Of a DNA stretch of 64,000 bases, positions 52,993-62,097 are shown piece after piece (positions within the stretch are counted from its first letter, which is position 1; each line of letters starts with the position of its first letter). The notes below the pieces were generated by a model. The model did no database searches. It had not been told where the DNA came from and was given only the letters and a program-made list of their open reading frames with translations. Source of the DNA: Salegentibacter mishustinae (lineage in GTDB: Bacteria; Bacteroidota; Bacteroidia; Flavobacteriales; Flavobacteriaceae); contig NZ_LLKN01000002.1 in NCBI RefSeq assembly GCF_002900095.1, positions 2,046,001 to 2,110,000 of the forward strand, in the 5' to 3' direction. Made by a program: the position numbers and the translations under genes.

Positions 52993-54228
52993 TTGAATCC
53001 CCAAACCCTATTTTATATAATTATTGCCATTATTATTATCGACTTTATCATCGATAAAATTCTGGATACTTTAAACGCAAAACATTTTGATGACCCGGTT
53101 CCGCAGGAACTCAATGATGTTTACGATAAAGAAGAATACGAGAAGTCACAACGCTATAAAAAGGAGCGCTACCGGTTTGGGATAATCACTTCCACTTTTT
53201 CAGTTTTACTGACATTGGGCTTTATTATTTTTGACGGGTTCGCCTGGGTAGATGGTATTGCCAGGAATTTTACCGACAACGCAATCCAGGTAGCGCTAAT
53301 TTTCTTCGGAATAATTATGATAGGTAGCGATATTCTCACTACTCCGTTTTCCTGGTATAGCACTTTTGTGATCGAAGAAAAATATGGTTTTAATAAAACC
53401 ACCAAAAAAACCTTCTTTCTGGATAAAATAAAAGGCTGGTTAATGATGGCAATTCTCGGCGGTGGAATCCTGGCGCTTATTGTTTGGTTTTATCAATTTG
53501 CCGGCAATGATTTCTGGTGGTATGCCTGGATCCTCGTAGCTGTTTTTTCTGTATTTCTCAATATGTTCTACGCCAAACTTATTGTCCCGTTATTCAATAA
53601 GCAAAGCCCGCTGGAAGAAGGTTCACTACGCACAAAAATTGAAACTTATGCCAAAAATGTAGGTTTTACGCTAGATAATATTTTTATAATAGATGGCTCT
53701 AAAAGAAGTACCAAAGCCAATGCTTATTTTTCAGGATTTGGAAAGGAAAAGCGTATCACACTTTTTGATACGTTGGTAAAAGACCTGGAAGAAGAGGAAA
53801 TTGTGGCGGTACTGGCTCACGAAGTTGGACATTATAAGAAAAATCATATCATTGTAAATTTGGCCGCTTCTATTTTAACCACAGGTTTCACCTTGTGGCT
53901 TCTTTCTTTATTTGTAGGCAGCCCCGCCCTATCTCAAGCCCTTGGAGTGGCAGAACCCAGTTTTCATATTGGTTTAATTGCTTTCGGGATTTTGTACAGT
54001 CCTATTTCAGAAATTACCGGCTTGTTAATGAATTATTTATCTCGGAAATTTGAATACCAGGCAGATAATTATGCGAAGGAAACTTATGGTGCAGCCCCTT
54101 TAATTTCAAGCCTAAAGAAACTTACTAAAAACAGCTTAAGCAATCTTACGCCGCATAAAGCTTATGTTTTTATGCATTTTTCTCATCCTACGCTTCTGCA
54201 AAGATTCAGGAACTTAAAGCGCAGTTAG
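52993..54228 (+). CDS. M48 family CAAX-type membrane metallopeptidase (Ste24-like)
   Basis: The 411-residue protein is an integral membrane zinc protease of the Ste24p type with about seven hydrophobic segments. The active site is 'LAHEVGHYKKNH' with HExxH at H276-H280, and 'EYQADNYAKE' (about 355) provides the third ligand. A Ste24-like 'LYAKLIVPLFNK'-type segment occurs near 192-203. Bacteria lack prenylated CAAX proteins, so it probably acts in membrane protein quality control, as HtpX does. The start is TTG 52993; no in-frame ATG precedes the first helix. Confidence 0.93.
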   Translation: MNPQTLFYIIIAIIIIDFIIDKILDTLNAKHFDDPVPQELNDVYDKEEYEKSQRYKKERYRFGIITSTFSVLLTLGFIIFDGFAWVDGIARNFTDNAIQVALIFFGIIMIGSDILTTPFSWYSTFVIEEKYGFNKTTKKTFFLDKIKGWLMMAILGGGILALIVWFYQFAGNDFWWYAWILVAVFSVFLNMFYAKLIVPLFNKQSPLEEGSLRTKIETYAKNVGFTLDNIFIIDGSKRSTKANAYFSGFGKEKRITLFDTLVKDLEEEEIVAVLAHEVGHYKKNHIIVNLAASILTTGFTLWLLSLFVGSPALSQALGVAEPSFHIGLIAFGILYSPISEITGLLMNYLSRKFEYQADNYAKETYGAAPLISSLKKLTKNSLSNLTPHKAYVFMHFSHPTLLQRFRNLKRS

Positions 54229-54266
54229 TAGTTGTTTCTTTATAATCTTAATTGTACTTTTAATTT

Positions 54267-56477
54267 ATGACAGAAGCTGCTATAGAAAAAGAAAATAAGC
54301 AAATTGCAAGGCAGTATAAAGAACTGCTGCGCATAAGTTACCGAAGCTTAAATGACGAAGATAAAAAGCAAATTAGAAAGGCTTTTGATACTGCCGTAGA
54401 AGCACATAAAGACCAGCGCAGAAAATCTGGGGAAGCTTATATTTTTCACCCAATTGCGGTGGCAAAAATTGTGGCTTCAGAAATTGGTTTAGATGCCACT
54501 TCTATAGTTGCTGCGCTTCTGCACGATGTGGTGGAAGATACCATCTATACGCTAGAGGATATCGAAAAGATGTTTGGAAAAACCGTGGCGACCATCGTTG
54601 ACGGACTTACAAAAATTTCCAGCTTAAAGAAAGATAAGGATGTTTCGTTGCAAGCCGAGAACTTCCGAAAAATGCTGCTTACCCTAAATGATGATATTCG
54701 GGTAATTATCATCAAAATTGCCGATAGGTTGCACAATATGCAAACTATGGATGCGATGCGCCGTGATAAGCAGGAAAAGATCGCCTCAGAAACACTTTAT
54801 ATTTATGCACCCCTGGCCCACAGGATCGGGCTTTATAATATCAAGACCGAACTTGAAGACCTTGGTCTAAAATATACCGAACCCGAGGTGTATAATGAAA
54901 TTCACACTAAAATAAAGGAAAGCAAAGAAGAGCAGGATGCTTACATTAAAGAATTTTCTAAAGTAATAGAAGATTCCCTGAACCAGGAAGACCTTAGATA
55001 CGACATTAAAGGAAGACCAAAATCTATCTACTCCATAAATCGTAAAATGCAAGCTCAGAATGTGAGTTTTGATGAGGTTTACGATAAATTCGCTATCCGG
55101 ATTATTTATAAAAGTGACCAGGCTAATGAAAAGTTTCTCGCCTGGAAAATATATTCTATCGTTACAGACCATTTTAGACCCAATCCTACCCGACTTAGGG
55201 ACTGGATTTCTTCGCCTAAATCTACGGGATATGAAGCCTTGCATATTACTGTGATGGGGCCAAAAGGCCGTTGGGTAGAAGTACAAATTAGAAGTCAGCG
55301 AATGAATGAGATTGCTGAAAAGGGTTATGCAGCACACTATAAATACAAACAAGGCGATGCCCAGGAAGATCACGGTATTGAGGAATGGTTGAATAGGCTT
55401 CAGGAAGCTTTGGAAAATCCCGATGTTAACGCGGTAGATTTTGTAGAGCATTTCAAGCTTAACCTTTATTCAAAAGAAATATTTGTTTTTACACCGCAGG
55501 GTGATCTAAAATCTTTACCCAAAGGCTCTACGCCTTTAGATTTTGCATTTAGTATTCATACCGAAATCGGTTTAAAAACCCGTGGCGCCAGAGTAAACAA
55601 TAAATTAGTTCCTTTAAGCCACGAATTAAAAAGCGGAGACCAAGTTGAAATAATAACTTCTGAAAATGCGCAGCCAAATGTTAACTGGCTTGATTATGCA
55701 ACCACTGCGAGAGCTCGCGCCAAAATAAAATCTTCTTTAAAAGATGAAAAACGTGAAATAGCAGAAGAAGGAAAAGCAATTCTCACCAGGAAATTGCGTG
55801 CTCAAAAAATACCTTTTAATGAAAAGGTAATTAATGAGTTGGTGGTTTACTTTAACCTTAAAACCAGCCTCGATCTATTTTACCGCGTTGGCATTGGTAA
55901 AATCGATAATCAGAAACTCAAAGAATTTGCTTCTTCCAGAAGTAATGCGCTGGTAAGTTACATTAAGCGAAAGATCACCAAGCCGATTATTGCTGAAGAT
56001 CTTAATAAAGATGAAATTACTTCTAAATACGACCAGCTTGTCTTTGGAAGAGATGAAGATGAAACCTTAGAATATAAACTGGCCAATTGTTGTAATCCAA
56101 TTCCGGGTGACCAGGTATTTGGTTTTGTAACGGTAAATGATGGGATTAAAGTTCATAAGAAAAACTGCCCCAATGCGCTTCAGCTTCAAAGCAATTATGC
56201 TTACCGAATTATTCCGGCAAAATGGATAGATTCTTCGCAACAAGACTTTAAAGCAGTAGTAAAACTAACCGGAATTGATAACTTAGGACTTGTGAGCGAG
56301 GTTACTAAAGAAATCTCCAGCAACCTGAACGTAAACATGCAAAAGGTGAGTTTTGAAAGTGTAGACGGCGTTTTTAGCGGGCAAATAACGCTTAAGGTGA
56401 AGAACAATGCCATACTCACTAAAATCATTAATCGCCTCAAAAAAATTAACGGCATCGATAAGGTTAGCCGTGAATAA
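54267..56477 (+). CDS. spoT: bifunctional (p)ppGpp synthetase/hydrolase (RelA/SpoT homologue)
   Basis: The 736-residue protein has the full Rel architecture. The HD hydrolase (about 30-180) keeps H61, 'LLHDVVEDT' (H86, D87, E90, D91) and so is probably active. The synthetase domain (about 230-345) has '[13 protein letters not shown]', '[10 protein letters not shown]' and '[14 protein letters not shown]'. A TGS domain (about 405-465), a zinc-finger-like '[14 protein letters not shown]' (about 610-623) and a C-terminal ACT domain (about 660-736) follow. It sets the stringent response. It stands upstream of fur and purA. Confidence 0.96.
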   Translation: MTEAAIEKENKQIARQYKELLRISYRSLNDEDKKQIRKAFDTAVEAHKDQRRKSGEAYIFHPIAVAKIVASEIGLDATSIVAALLHDVVEDTIYTLEDIEKMFGKTVATIVDGLTKISSLKKDKDVSLQAENFRKMLLTLNDDIRVIIIKIADRLHNMQTMDAMRRDKQEKIASETLYIYAPLAHRIGLYNIKTELEDLGLKYTEPEVYNEIHTKIKESKEEQDAYIKEFSKVIEDSLNQEDLRYDIKGRPKSIYSINRKMQAQNVSFDEVYDKFAIRIIYKSDQANEKFLAWKIYSIVTDHFRPNPTRLRDWISSPKSTGYEALHITVMGPKGRWVEVQIRSQRMNEIAEKGYAAHYKYKQGDAQEDHGIEEWLNRLQEALENPDVNAVDFVEHFKLNLYSKEIFVFTPQGDLKSLPKGSTPLDFAFSIHTEIGLKTRGARVNNKLVPLSHELKSGDQVEIITSENAQPNVNWLDYATTARARAKIKSSLKDEKREIAEEGKAILTRKLRAQKIPFNEKVINELVVYFNLKTSLDLFYRVGIGKIDNQKLKEFASSRSNALVSYIKRKITKPIIAEDLNKDEITSKYDQLVFGRDEDETLEYKLANCCNPIPGDQVFGFVTVNDGIKVHKKNCPNALQLQSNYAYRIIPAKWIDSSQQDFKAVVKLTGIDNLGLVSEVTKEISSNLNVNMQKVSFESVDGVFSGQITLKVKNNAILTKIINRLKKINGIDKVSRE

Positions 56478-56506
56478 TCCTATACCTTTGTAAGCTACAA
56501 AGAACT

Positions 56507-56962
56507 ATGAGCAAAAAAGTTGTAAATAAGAACGATCAGGCAGTAGTTAAAAACGTTTTCACCAAGTATTTGGAAGAAAAAGGGCATAGAAAAACCCCCG
56601 AACGTTTTGCGATACTTCAGGAAATTTATAATAACGACGATCATTTTGATATTGAATCACTTTATATCAAAATGAAAAACAAAAAATACCGGGTAAGTCG
56701 TGCAACCCTCTATAATACCATAGAATTATTACTGGAATGCGGACTTGTAAGAAAGCACCAGTTTGGGCAAAACCAGGCACAGTATGAGAAATCATATTTT
56801 GACCGGCAGCACGATCACGTTATTTTAACCGATACCGGCGAGGTTATAGAATTCTGTGATCCACGTATTCAGTCTATTAAAAAAACAATCGAAGAAGTGT
56901 TTGACATAGAAATTACCAAACATTCTTTATATTTTTACGGTAATAAAAAAACAACCAATTAA
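56507..56962 (+). CDS. fur: Fur family metalloregulator
   Basis: The 151-residue protein has the winged-helix DNA-binding domain with '[27 protein letters not shown]' (about 27-53) and '[19 protein letters not shown]' (about 67-85), and a dimerisation domain with '[19 protein letters not shown]' (about 101-119). The His residues match the Fur metal site. The structural CxxC pair that normally follows HDH is replaced by TDTG, so no structural zinc site of the usual kind exists. It lies 30 bp after spoT and 12 bp before purA, in a likely operon. Confidence 0.93.
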   Translation: MSKKVVNKNDQAVVKNVFTKYLEEKGHRKTPERFAILQEIYNNDDHFDIESLYIKMKNKKYRVSRATLYNTIELLLECGLVRKHQFGQNQAQYEKSYFDRQHDHVILTDTGEVIEFCDPRIQSIKKTIEEVFDIEITKHSLYFYGNKKTTN

Positions 56963-56974
56963 CTTAAGATTTCA

Positions 56975-58246
56975 ATGGCGGTAGATTTACTACTCGGTCT
57001 CCAATGGGGTGACGAAGGCAAAGGAAAAATTGTTGATGTACTCACCTCTAAATACGATATTATTGCTAGATTTCAGGGAGGACCAAACGCAGGACACACC
57101 CTCGAATTCGACGGGCAAAAACACGTACTCCACACTATTCCTTCCGGAATTTTTCACGATGAAACCATAAACCTTGTAGGTAATGGTGTAGTGATAGATC
57201 CCGTGATCTTTAAAAAGGAACTGGACAACCTTAGCAAGAACAATGTAGATTATAAATCTAAATTGCTTATTTCACGAAAAGCTCATTTAATCCTGCCAAC
57301 ACACAGGTTATTAGATGCAGCTTCTGAAGCTTCAAAAGGTAAGGCCAAAATTGGTTCTACCCTCAAAGGTATTGGCCCAACTTATATGGACAAAACCGGC
57401 AGAAACGGAATTCGTGTAGGTGACCTTGAATTGGAAAACTGGAAAGAGAAATACAGAACCCTTGCCGATAAGCACGAGAAAATGATCAAATTCTACGATG
57501 TAGACATACAATATGATCTCGCTGAATTGGAAAAGGAATTCTTTAATGCGGTAAAAACACTTAAATCACTAACTTTTATAGATAGTGAAGCTTACTTGCA
57601 CGAAGCGCAAAAAGAAGGAAAAACCATTCTAGCTGAAGGCGCCCAGGGCTCTTTACTGGATATAGATTTTGGAACTTACCCTTTTGTAACTTCCTCTACC
57701 ACTACAGCTGCCGGTGCCTGCACAGGGCTTGGCGTTGCACCAAACAAAATTGGTGAAGCTTATGGAATTTTTAAAGCTTATACTACAAGGGTTGGAAGCG
57801 GACCCTTTCCTACCGAACTTTTTGACGAAGATGGAGAAACTATGGGCCGTGTTGGTAATGAATTTGGCGCAACCACCGGACGAGCACGTAGATGTGGCTG
57901 GTTAGATTTAGTAGCCTTAAAATATGCTGTACAGGTAAACGGGATTACCCAGTTAATTATGATGAAAGGTGACGTACTTAGCGGATTTAAAACCCTAAAA
58001 GTATGTACCGCCTATAATTATAAGGGAAAGGAAATTCAGCATTTGCCGTATAATATAGAAGCAGAAAATGTAACACCCGTTTATACCGAAATTAAAGGTT
58101 GGGCTGCCGATCTTACCGGAATGACGAAAGTAGATGAACTTCCCAAGGAATTTAATGACTATGTAGAGTTTTTGGAAAAAGAACTGGAAATCCCAATTAA
58201 AGTGGTTTCAGTAGGTCCAGATAGAACCCAAACAATACAGCGTTAA
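56975..58246 (+). CDS. purA: adenylosuccinate synthetase
   Basis: The 423-residue enzyme links IMP and aspartate using GTP in AMP synthesis. Motifs: 'LQWGDEGKGKIVD' (9-21, the GTP/IMP P-loop), 'GGPNAGHTL' (about 35-43), 'GIGPTYMDKTGRNGIRVGDL' around 129-148, 'EGAQGSLLDIDFGTYPFVT', and 'FGATTGRARRCGWLD'. The length is typical. It is the last of the spoT-fur-purA group and ends before a bidirectional terminator. Confidence 0.98.
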   Translation: MAVDLLLGLQWGDEGKGKIVDVLTSKYDIIARFQGGPNAGHTLEFDGQKHVLHTIPSGIFHDETINLVGNGVVIDPVIFKKELDNLSKNNVDYKSKLLISRKAHLILPTHRLLDAASEASKGKAKIGSTLKGIGPTYMDKTGRNGIRVGDLELENWKEKYRTLADKHEKMIKFYDVDIQYDLAELEKEFFNAVKTLKSLTFIDSEAYLHEAQKEGKTILAEGAQGSLLDIDFGTYPFVTSSTTTAAGACTGLGVAPNKIGEAYGIFKAYTTRVGSGPFPTELFDEDGETMGRVGNEFGATTGRARRCGWLDLVALKYAVQVNGITQLIMMKGDVLSGFKTLKVCTAYNYKGKEIQHLPYNIEAENVTPVYTEIKGWAADLTGMTKVDELPKEFNDYVEFLEKELEIPIKVVSVGPDRTQTIQR

Positions 58247-58269
58247 GAAGTTTCAGTCTTTATAAAATC

Positions 58270-58300
58270 AAAAAGCCGTTTCAAATTGAAACGGCTTTTT
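58270..58300. terminator. bidirectional terminator between purA and the ferritin-like genes
   Basis: AAAAAGCCGTTTC and GAAACGGCTTTTT form a 13-bp stem with an AAATT loop between convergent genes. Confidence 0.9.
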
Positions 58301-58343
58301 TTATAACAAAATTCTTTATAACAAAAACTTAGAATTGAGTTAC

Positions 58344-59186
58344 CTATCCATTGTTAGAAACAATGAATAATCCCGCAATTTGATTAGCTACTTCTCCACT
58401 TATAGGTTCATCGTAAGACTGCGAAACTGCTTCTGCGCTAAATCCGGTAGCGTCTACAAGATTTACTCCACCTTGTACTACATTTTCCTCGCCGTCATAT
58501 ACCGCTTGAGTAGCTTCAGGCATTCCCGGTCCGCGATTATTTAAGGTAATCCATCCTAATGCATTTTCATTAGAACTTTCGTTAATAACGTCTGCTCTTA
58601 ATCTTCTAATTTCGGATGCGTGTCTCGCCTCTACAGAGTGTATCTGTAATGCAGGAGTAAGGAATTGAGTTCCCATTAGGTTTCCTGCCTGGCCTTTATA
58701 AGCTCTCACACCGGTATCTTCAAATGCCTGGGCTAATGCTAATAATTGAGCATAGGCCATATCATTATTTGGGTTAAAAGGATCAAAAGCTCCTCCCGCA
58801 GTAAAGTCGAATTCTGGCGAGTCTATAGAGTTATCTCCCAAACCGGTTTGTAAAAATGTAACGTGAGCAGATTCGTGTTTAGAAATCTGGTTATAAACTG
58901 CTTCGGCTCTACCACCGCTAGGTAAAACACCAGAATCTAAAGCTTTGATATAAAATTCGGCTTCAAGATATTCTAAGGTAAGTGCAAGCTGTAATGCAGA
59001 AGTGGCATCGTTACTACTGCTCTGTGCAAAGGCTTTACCAGATGTAGAAGCTAGTCCAAAAGGAACAGCTGCCATAGCCGCCTTCTTACCTAGATTTCCT
59101 AAGCTACCAAGCATTTCTCTCCTCGAAGAAGCTTTTTTGGTAAGGCTTTCCGAAGTAAATTCATCTAAAAATTTTATAATATCCAT
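58344..59186 (-). CDS. exported ferritin-like domain protein, second of pair
   Basis: The 280-residue protein has a long Tat-like N-terminus: 'SRREMLGSLG' near residues 21-30, a hydrophobic stretch and a signal cleavage site after 'KAFA'. The mature part is a four-helix ferritin-like fold (Ferritin_2 type): 'LTLEYLEAEFY', 'KHESAHVTFLQ', 'LAQAFEDTGVRAYKG' and 'SVEARHASEIRRLR' supply the Glu and ExxH-like metal ligands. A diiron or other metal role is likely; ferroxidase activity is not proven. It lies 27 bp after its paralogue on the same strand. Confidence 0.85.
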   Translation of the reverse strand: MDIIKFLDEFTSESLTKKASSRREMLGSLGNLGKKAAMAAVPFGLASTSGKAFAQSSSNDATSALQLALTLEYLEAEFYIKALDSGVLPSGGRAEAVYNQISKHESAHVTFLQTGLGDNSIDSPEFDFTAGGAFDPFNPNNDMAYAQLLALAQAFEDTGVRAYKGQAGNLMGTQFLTPALQIHSVEARHASEIRRLRADVINESSNENALGWITLNNRGPGMPEATQAVYDGEENVVQGGVNLVDATGFSAEAVSQSYDEPISGEVANQIAGLFIVSNNG

Positions 59187-59213
59187 AATATTGTTTTTAA
59201 GTTGATTTATTAA

Positions 59214-59957
59214 TTATTGAGGCAAGTTATTGGCCGTAAATTCTGTCACTACAAAGCCGGTATTTCCAACTTCGCTAAGAATTGTCTGTGGATCTTTAGC
59301 AAGATCAAGACCGTTGCTATCAATAATATCATCTCCTGCAAAAGCAGTATCACTTTCTAAGTAAATGGAACGAATAGCTGCTGCGTGCCTTGCTTCTACT
59401 GACACAATTTTTCCAGCAATTACAAGAAAATCTGGAGTTTGTAATAATCTACCTGCACCATTATAAGCGGCTACACCAGTATCTTCAAGCACTCTGGCCG
59501 TTCCTAAAACAGAATCCCTATCAGCAAAATTTACACTGCTAAAATCAAATTCAAGTTCTGGCAATACCTGGCTAGCTTCAGCGTTTGCACTAATTGCAGC
59601 CTTAAAAAATTCTCGGTGAATTACCTCGTGGTCATATAGATCCTCTAAAATCTTTTTTTCTTCAGTATTAGCTCCGGCCCAATAAGAACCATCTAATACA
59701 TTAGTATAAAAAGCAGCTTCAAGCTGTTCTAATGCGTAGGCATAATTTAAAATTCCAACATCACCGCTTCCAAGATCAAAAACTTCTCCTGGAGGCATAG
59801 GATCGGGGTTCATATCGTCATCGTCGCTACATCCATAAAGTAACAATCCCGATCCTGCCATGGCAAGTCCTCCCATTTTAAGAAATTTTCTTCGGGAATT
59901 ACTGTTTTTTGAAGGCTTTGCAGTAACTGCATCTACCTTAATACGTGGTTTTTCCAT
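59214..59957 (-). CDS. exported ferritin-like domain lipoprotein, first of pair
   Basis: The 247-residue protein has a Tat motif 'SRRKFLKMG' (about 20-28), a hydrophobic stretch and lipobox 'LLYGC' (Cys near 43), followed by an Asp-rich linker. The ferritin-like helices carry 'YALEQLEAAFYTN', 'LYDHEVIHREFFKA', 'ARVLEDTGVAAYNG' and 'SVEARHAAAIRS', the same ligand pattern as the downstream paralogue. So one copy is anchored and the other free, both probably in the periplasm after Tat export. It heads the two-gene operon. Confidence 0.85.
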   Translation of the reverse strand: MEKPRIKVDAVTAKPSKNSNSRRKFLKMGGLAMAGSGLLLYGCSDDDDMNPDPMPPGEVFDLGSGDVGILNYAYALEQLEAAFYTNVLDGSYWAGANTEEKKILEDLYDHEVIHREFFKAAISANAEASQVLPELEFDFSSVNFADRDSVLGTARVLEDTGVAAYNGAGRLLQTPDFLVIAGKIVSVEARHAAAIRSIYLESDTAFAGDDIIDSNGLDLAKDPQTILSEVGNTGFVVTEFTANNLPQ

Positions 59958-60191
59958 AATTTGAGTTTTAGTTATTTAGTAAACTTACGGGACAGGGTAC
60001 ACGTCGGTTTTATAATCGGCGTTAAAGTTTTCTAAAGAAAAATTTCCAAACCTTAAATTCTATTAATATTAACAAATTTTTGATGTATTTTATGAATTAA
60101 ATAGGCATTCATCAATAAAAATAATCAAAATCAAAGGATTATCTAATAAATGAGCTTTTACATTTAAAATCCCATTCCCCTAAATTTTATT

Positions 60192-60199
60192 TACTTTTG
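60192..60199 (+). promoter_or_regulatory. putative -7 element of the OstA-like gene
   Basis: TACTTTTG matches TAnnTTTG, 15 bp before the TTG start, which would leave a very short leader. No TTG at -33. Confidence 0.35.
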
Positions 60200-60213
60200 A
60201 AAAAATTTTCGGC

Positions 60214-62097
60214 TTGAAAAAAATCATCCTTTTCTTAGTATTTGCAATTTTGTCTTTTCCTTCTTTAATCCAGGCTCAGGAAGCTAAAGAGATTGATTAT
60301 AGTGCTGATAGAAATATCCAGGATCAAAAATACCCGGGAGCCTTTGTATTGAGTAAAGTAGAGAACCAGGTTTATTTTAAACACGAAGGCATAGAGGTTT
60401 GGTGTGATCTCGCCATTCATTATAAAGAGGAAAATTTCTTTAGAGCCTTCGGAAATGTTAGAATGCAACAGGGCGATACGGTAAAGCTTAATAGTAATTA
60501 TGCCGAATATAATGGGAACTCCCAGTTTGCTTTTGCCAGTGGTGATGTAGTGATGAAGCGGCCACAAACCACTTTAGAATCAGACAGTTTATTCTTTGAC
60601 CGCCTAAAACAACAGGCTTATTATAGAAGTGGCGGAAAAGTGATAGATACCGGCGGAGTTATTACCAGCAATATAGGTAGATATTATATGGAACAGGATA
60701 AATATTCATTTGTTTCAGACGTGGTGCTTACCAATCCTGAGTATATAATTAATTCTGAACAACTAGATTTTTACGGCGAAACCGGACACGCTTATCTTTA
60801 TGGGCCTTCTACTATAGAAAGTGAGACCAGCACCGTCTATTGTGAACGCGGTTTTTATGATACGCGTGGTGATACAGGCTATTTTGTGAAAAATTCGAGG
60901 ATAGATTATAACAATAGAACAGTGAAAGGCGACAGTCTTTATTTTAACAGGAATACCAATTTTGCTTCCGCCACCAACAATATTAGGGTTATAGATACTA
61001 TTAATAAGAGCGTCGTCACCGGGCATTATGCGGAAGTCTTTAGAGACAAAGATTCCGTTTTTATCACTAAAAGAGCGGTTGCTGCCAGCGTTCAGGATAA
61101 GGATTCGCTTTTTATTCACGGCGATACTATTATGATTACCGGGAAACCAGACAAACGTATAATTCGCGGGTTTTATGATGTTCGACTTTTTAAAAGCGAT
61201 ATGAGCGGAAAAAGTGATTCGGTTCATATTAACCAGGAAACCGGATTAACCAAAATGATCAATATTACCAAAGGACCTATTTCTTCTGTAGACAAAAGAC
61301 GAAGCCCCGTACTTTGGAGCGGACTTAGCCAAATGACCGGTGATACCATTCATCTGCAAAGCAATACCAAAACAGAACAACTGGATTCTATGCGGGTTTT
61401 TAATAATGCCTTTTTAATTCAGAAAGACACTATAGAAGGTTATAACCAGGTAAAAGGAATGGATCTGGTAGGCTTGTTTGAAGATAATGAATTGTACCAG
61501 GTAGATATTAATAAGAATACCGAAACACTTTATTACAGCCGAAATAGCGAGCAGGAACTTATAGGAATAAATAAAACTCTTTCCAGTTCTATAAAAATCT
61601 TATTTGAAGAACAGGAAATTCAGGAGATCTATTACTATCAAAATGTAGATGGAAATTTAACTCCGGAAGAAGATTTTCCTGTAAATGTTCGGCAATTATT
61701 AGGTTTTAACTGGCGTGGAGACGAAAGGTTACTTACCAAAGAAGATCTTTTTAAGGGAAAACCTGAACCCGATCTGGTGAAAATTCAAGGAATATCTTTA
61801 CCCGAAGAATCGGAAGAATTTTTTGATGAACGTGAGGAAGGAGATGACCTGCTCTTAAATGATAAGTCCAGGCTAAAACCTGAAGATCTTCAAAACAGGG
61901 CAAAAGATAGTATTCCACAACTAAAAGAACCACAGAACTTGCTAGATGCTATAGATGACGATACTAAAACTGAAGCTGAAGATTTACAGGAGAGAGTAAA
62001 AGATTCTATTCCTCAATTAAAGAAACCCCAGTCGCTTCTAAGAGCTGAAAAAGATAATGGGGCCGAACCTGAAACTAAAGAGAATAAGGATGAATAA
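60214..62097 (+). CDS. OstA/LptA-like outer membrane LPS transport protein
   Basis: The 627-residue protein has a signal peptide (about 1-21, ending 'LIQA') and a long OstA-like beta-jellyroll region (about 30-440), with repeated pieces such as 'GNVRMQQGDTVKLNSNYAEYNGNSQFAFASGDV' (about 76-108) and later '...DSLYFNRNTNFA'. This resembles the periplasmic LptA/LptD N-domain that shuttles LPS. The C-terminal 75 residues are acidic and hold a 32-residue tandem repeat. The start is TTG 60214. The last 8 bp overlap the next gene. Confidence 0.88.
   Translation: MKKIILFLVFAILSFPSLIQAQEAKEIDYSADRNIQDQKYPGAFVLSKVENQVYFKHEGIEVWCDLAIHYKEENFFRAFGNVRMQQGDTVKLNSNYAEYNGNSQFAFASGDVVMKRPQTTLESDSLFFDRLKQQAYYRSGGKVIDTGGVITSNIGRYYMEQDKYSFVSDVVLTNPEYIINSEQLDFYGETGHAYLYGPSTIESETSTVYCERGFYDTRGDTGYFVKNSRIDYNNRTVKGDSLYFNRNTNFASATNNIRVIDTINKSVVTGHYAEVFRDKDSVFITKRAVAASVQDKDSLFIHGDTIMITGKPDKRIIRGFYDVRLFKSDMSGKSDSVHINQETGLTKMINITKGPISSVDKRRSPVLWSGLSQMTGDTIHLQSNTKTEQLDSMRVFNNAFLIQKDTIEGYNQVKGMDLVGLFEDNELYQVDINKNTETLYYSRNSEQELIGINKTLSSSIKILFEEQEIQEIYYYQNVDGNLTPEEDFPVNVRQLLGFNWRGDERLLTKEDLFKGKPEPDLVKIQGISLPEESEEFFDEREEGDDLLLNDKSRLKPEDLQNRAKDSIPQLKEPQNLLDAIDDDTKTEAEDLQERVKDSIPQLKKPQSLLRAEKDNGAEPETKENKDE
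61882..62040 (+). repeat. 32-residue tandem repeat in the OstA-like C-terminus
   Basis: Two copies of the unit 'EDLQ..(V/A)KDSIPQLK.PQ.LL' (63 bp each, starting 61882 and 61978, exact period 96 bp) lie in the acidic tail; nucleotide copies have diverged but the protein motif is kept. Confidence 0.75.

Noticed and set aside
54867-55451. 194-codon open frame opposite spoT
   Set aside because: It is antisense to the conserved synthetase part of spoT and its product has no family pattern; it is a shadow of codon bias.
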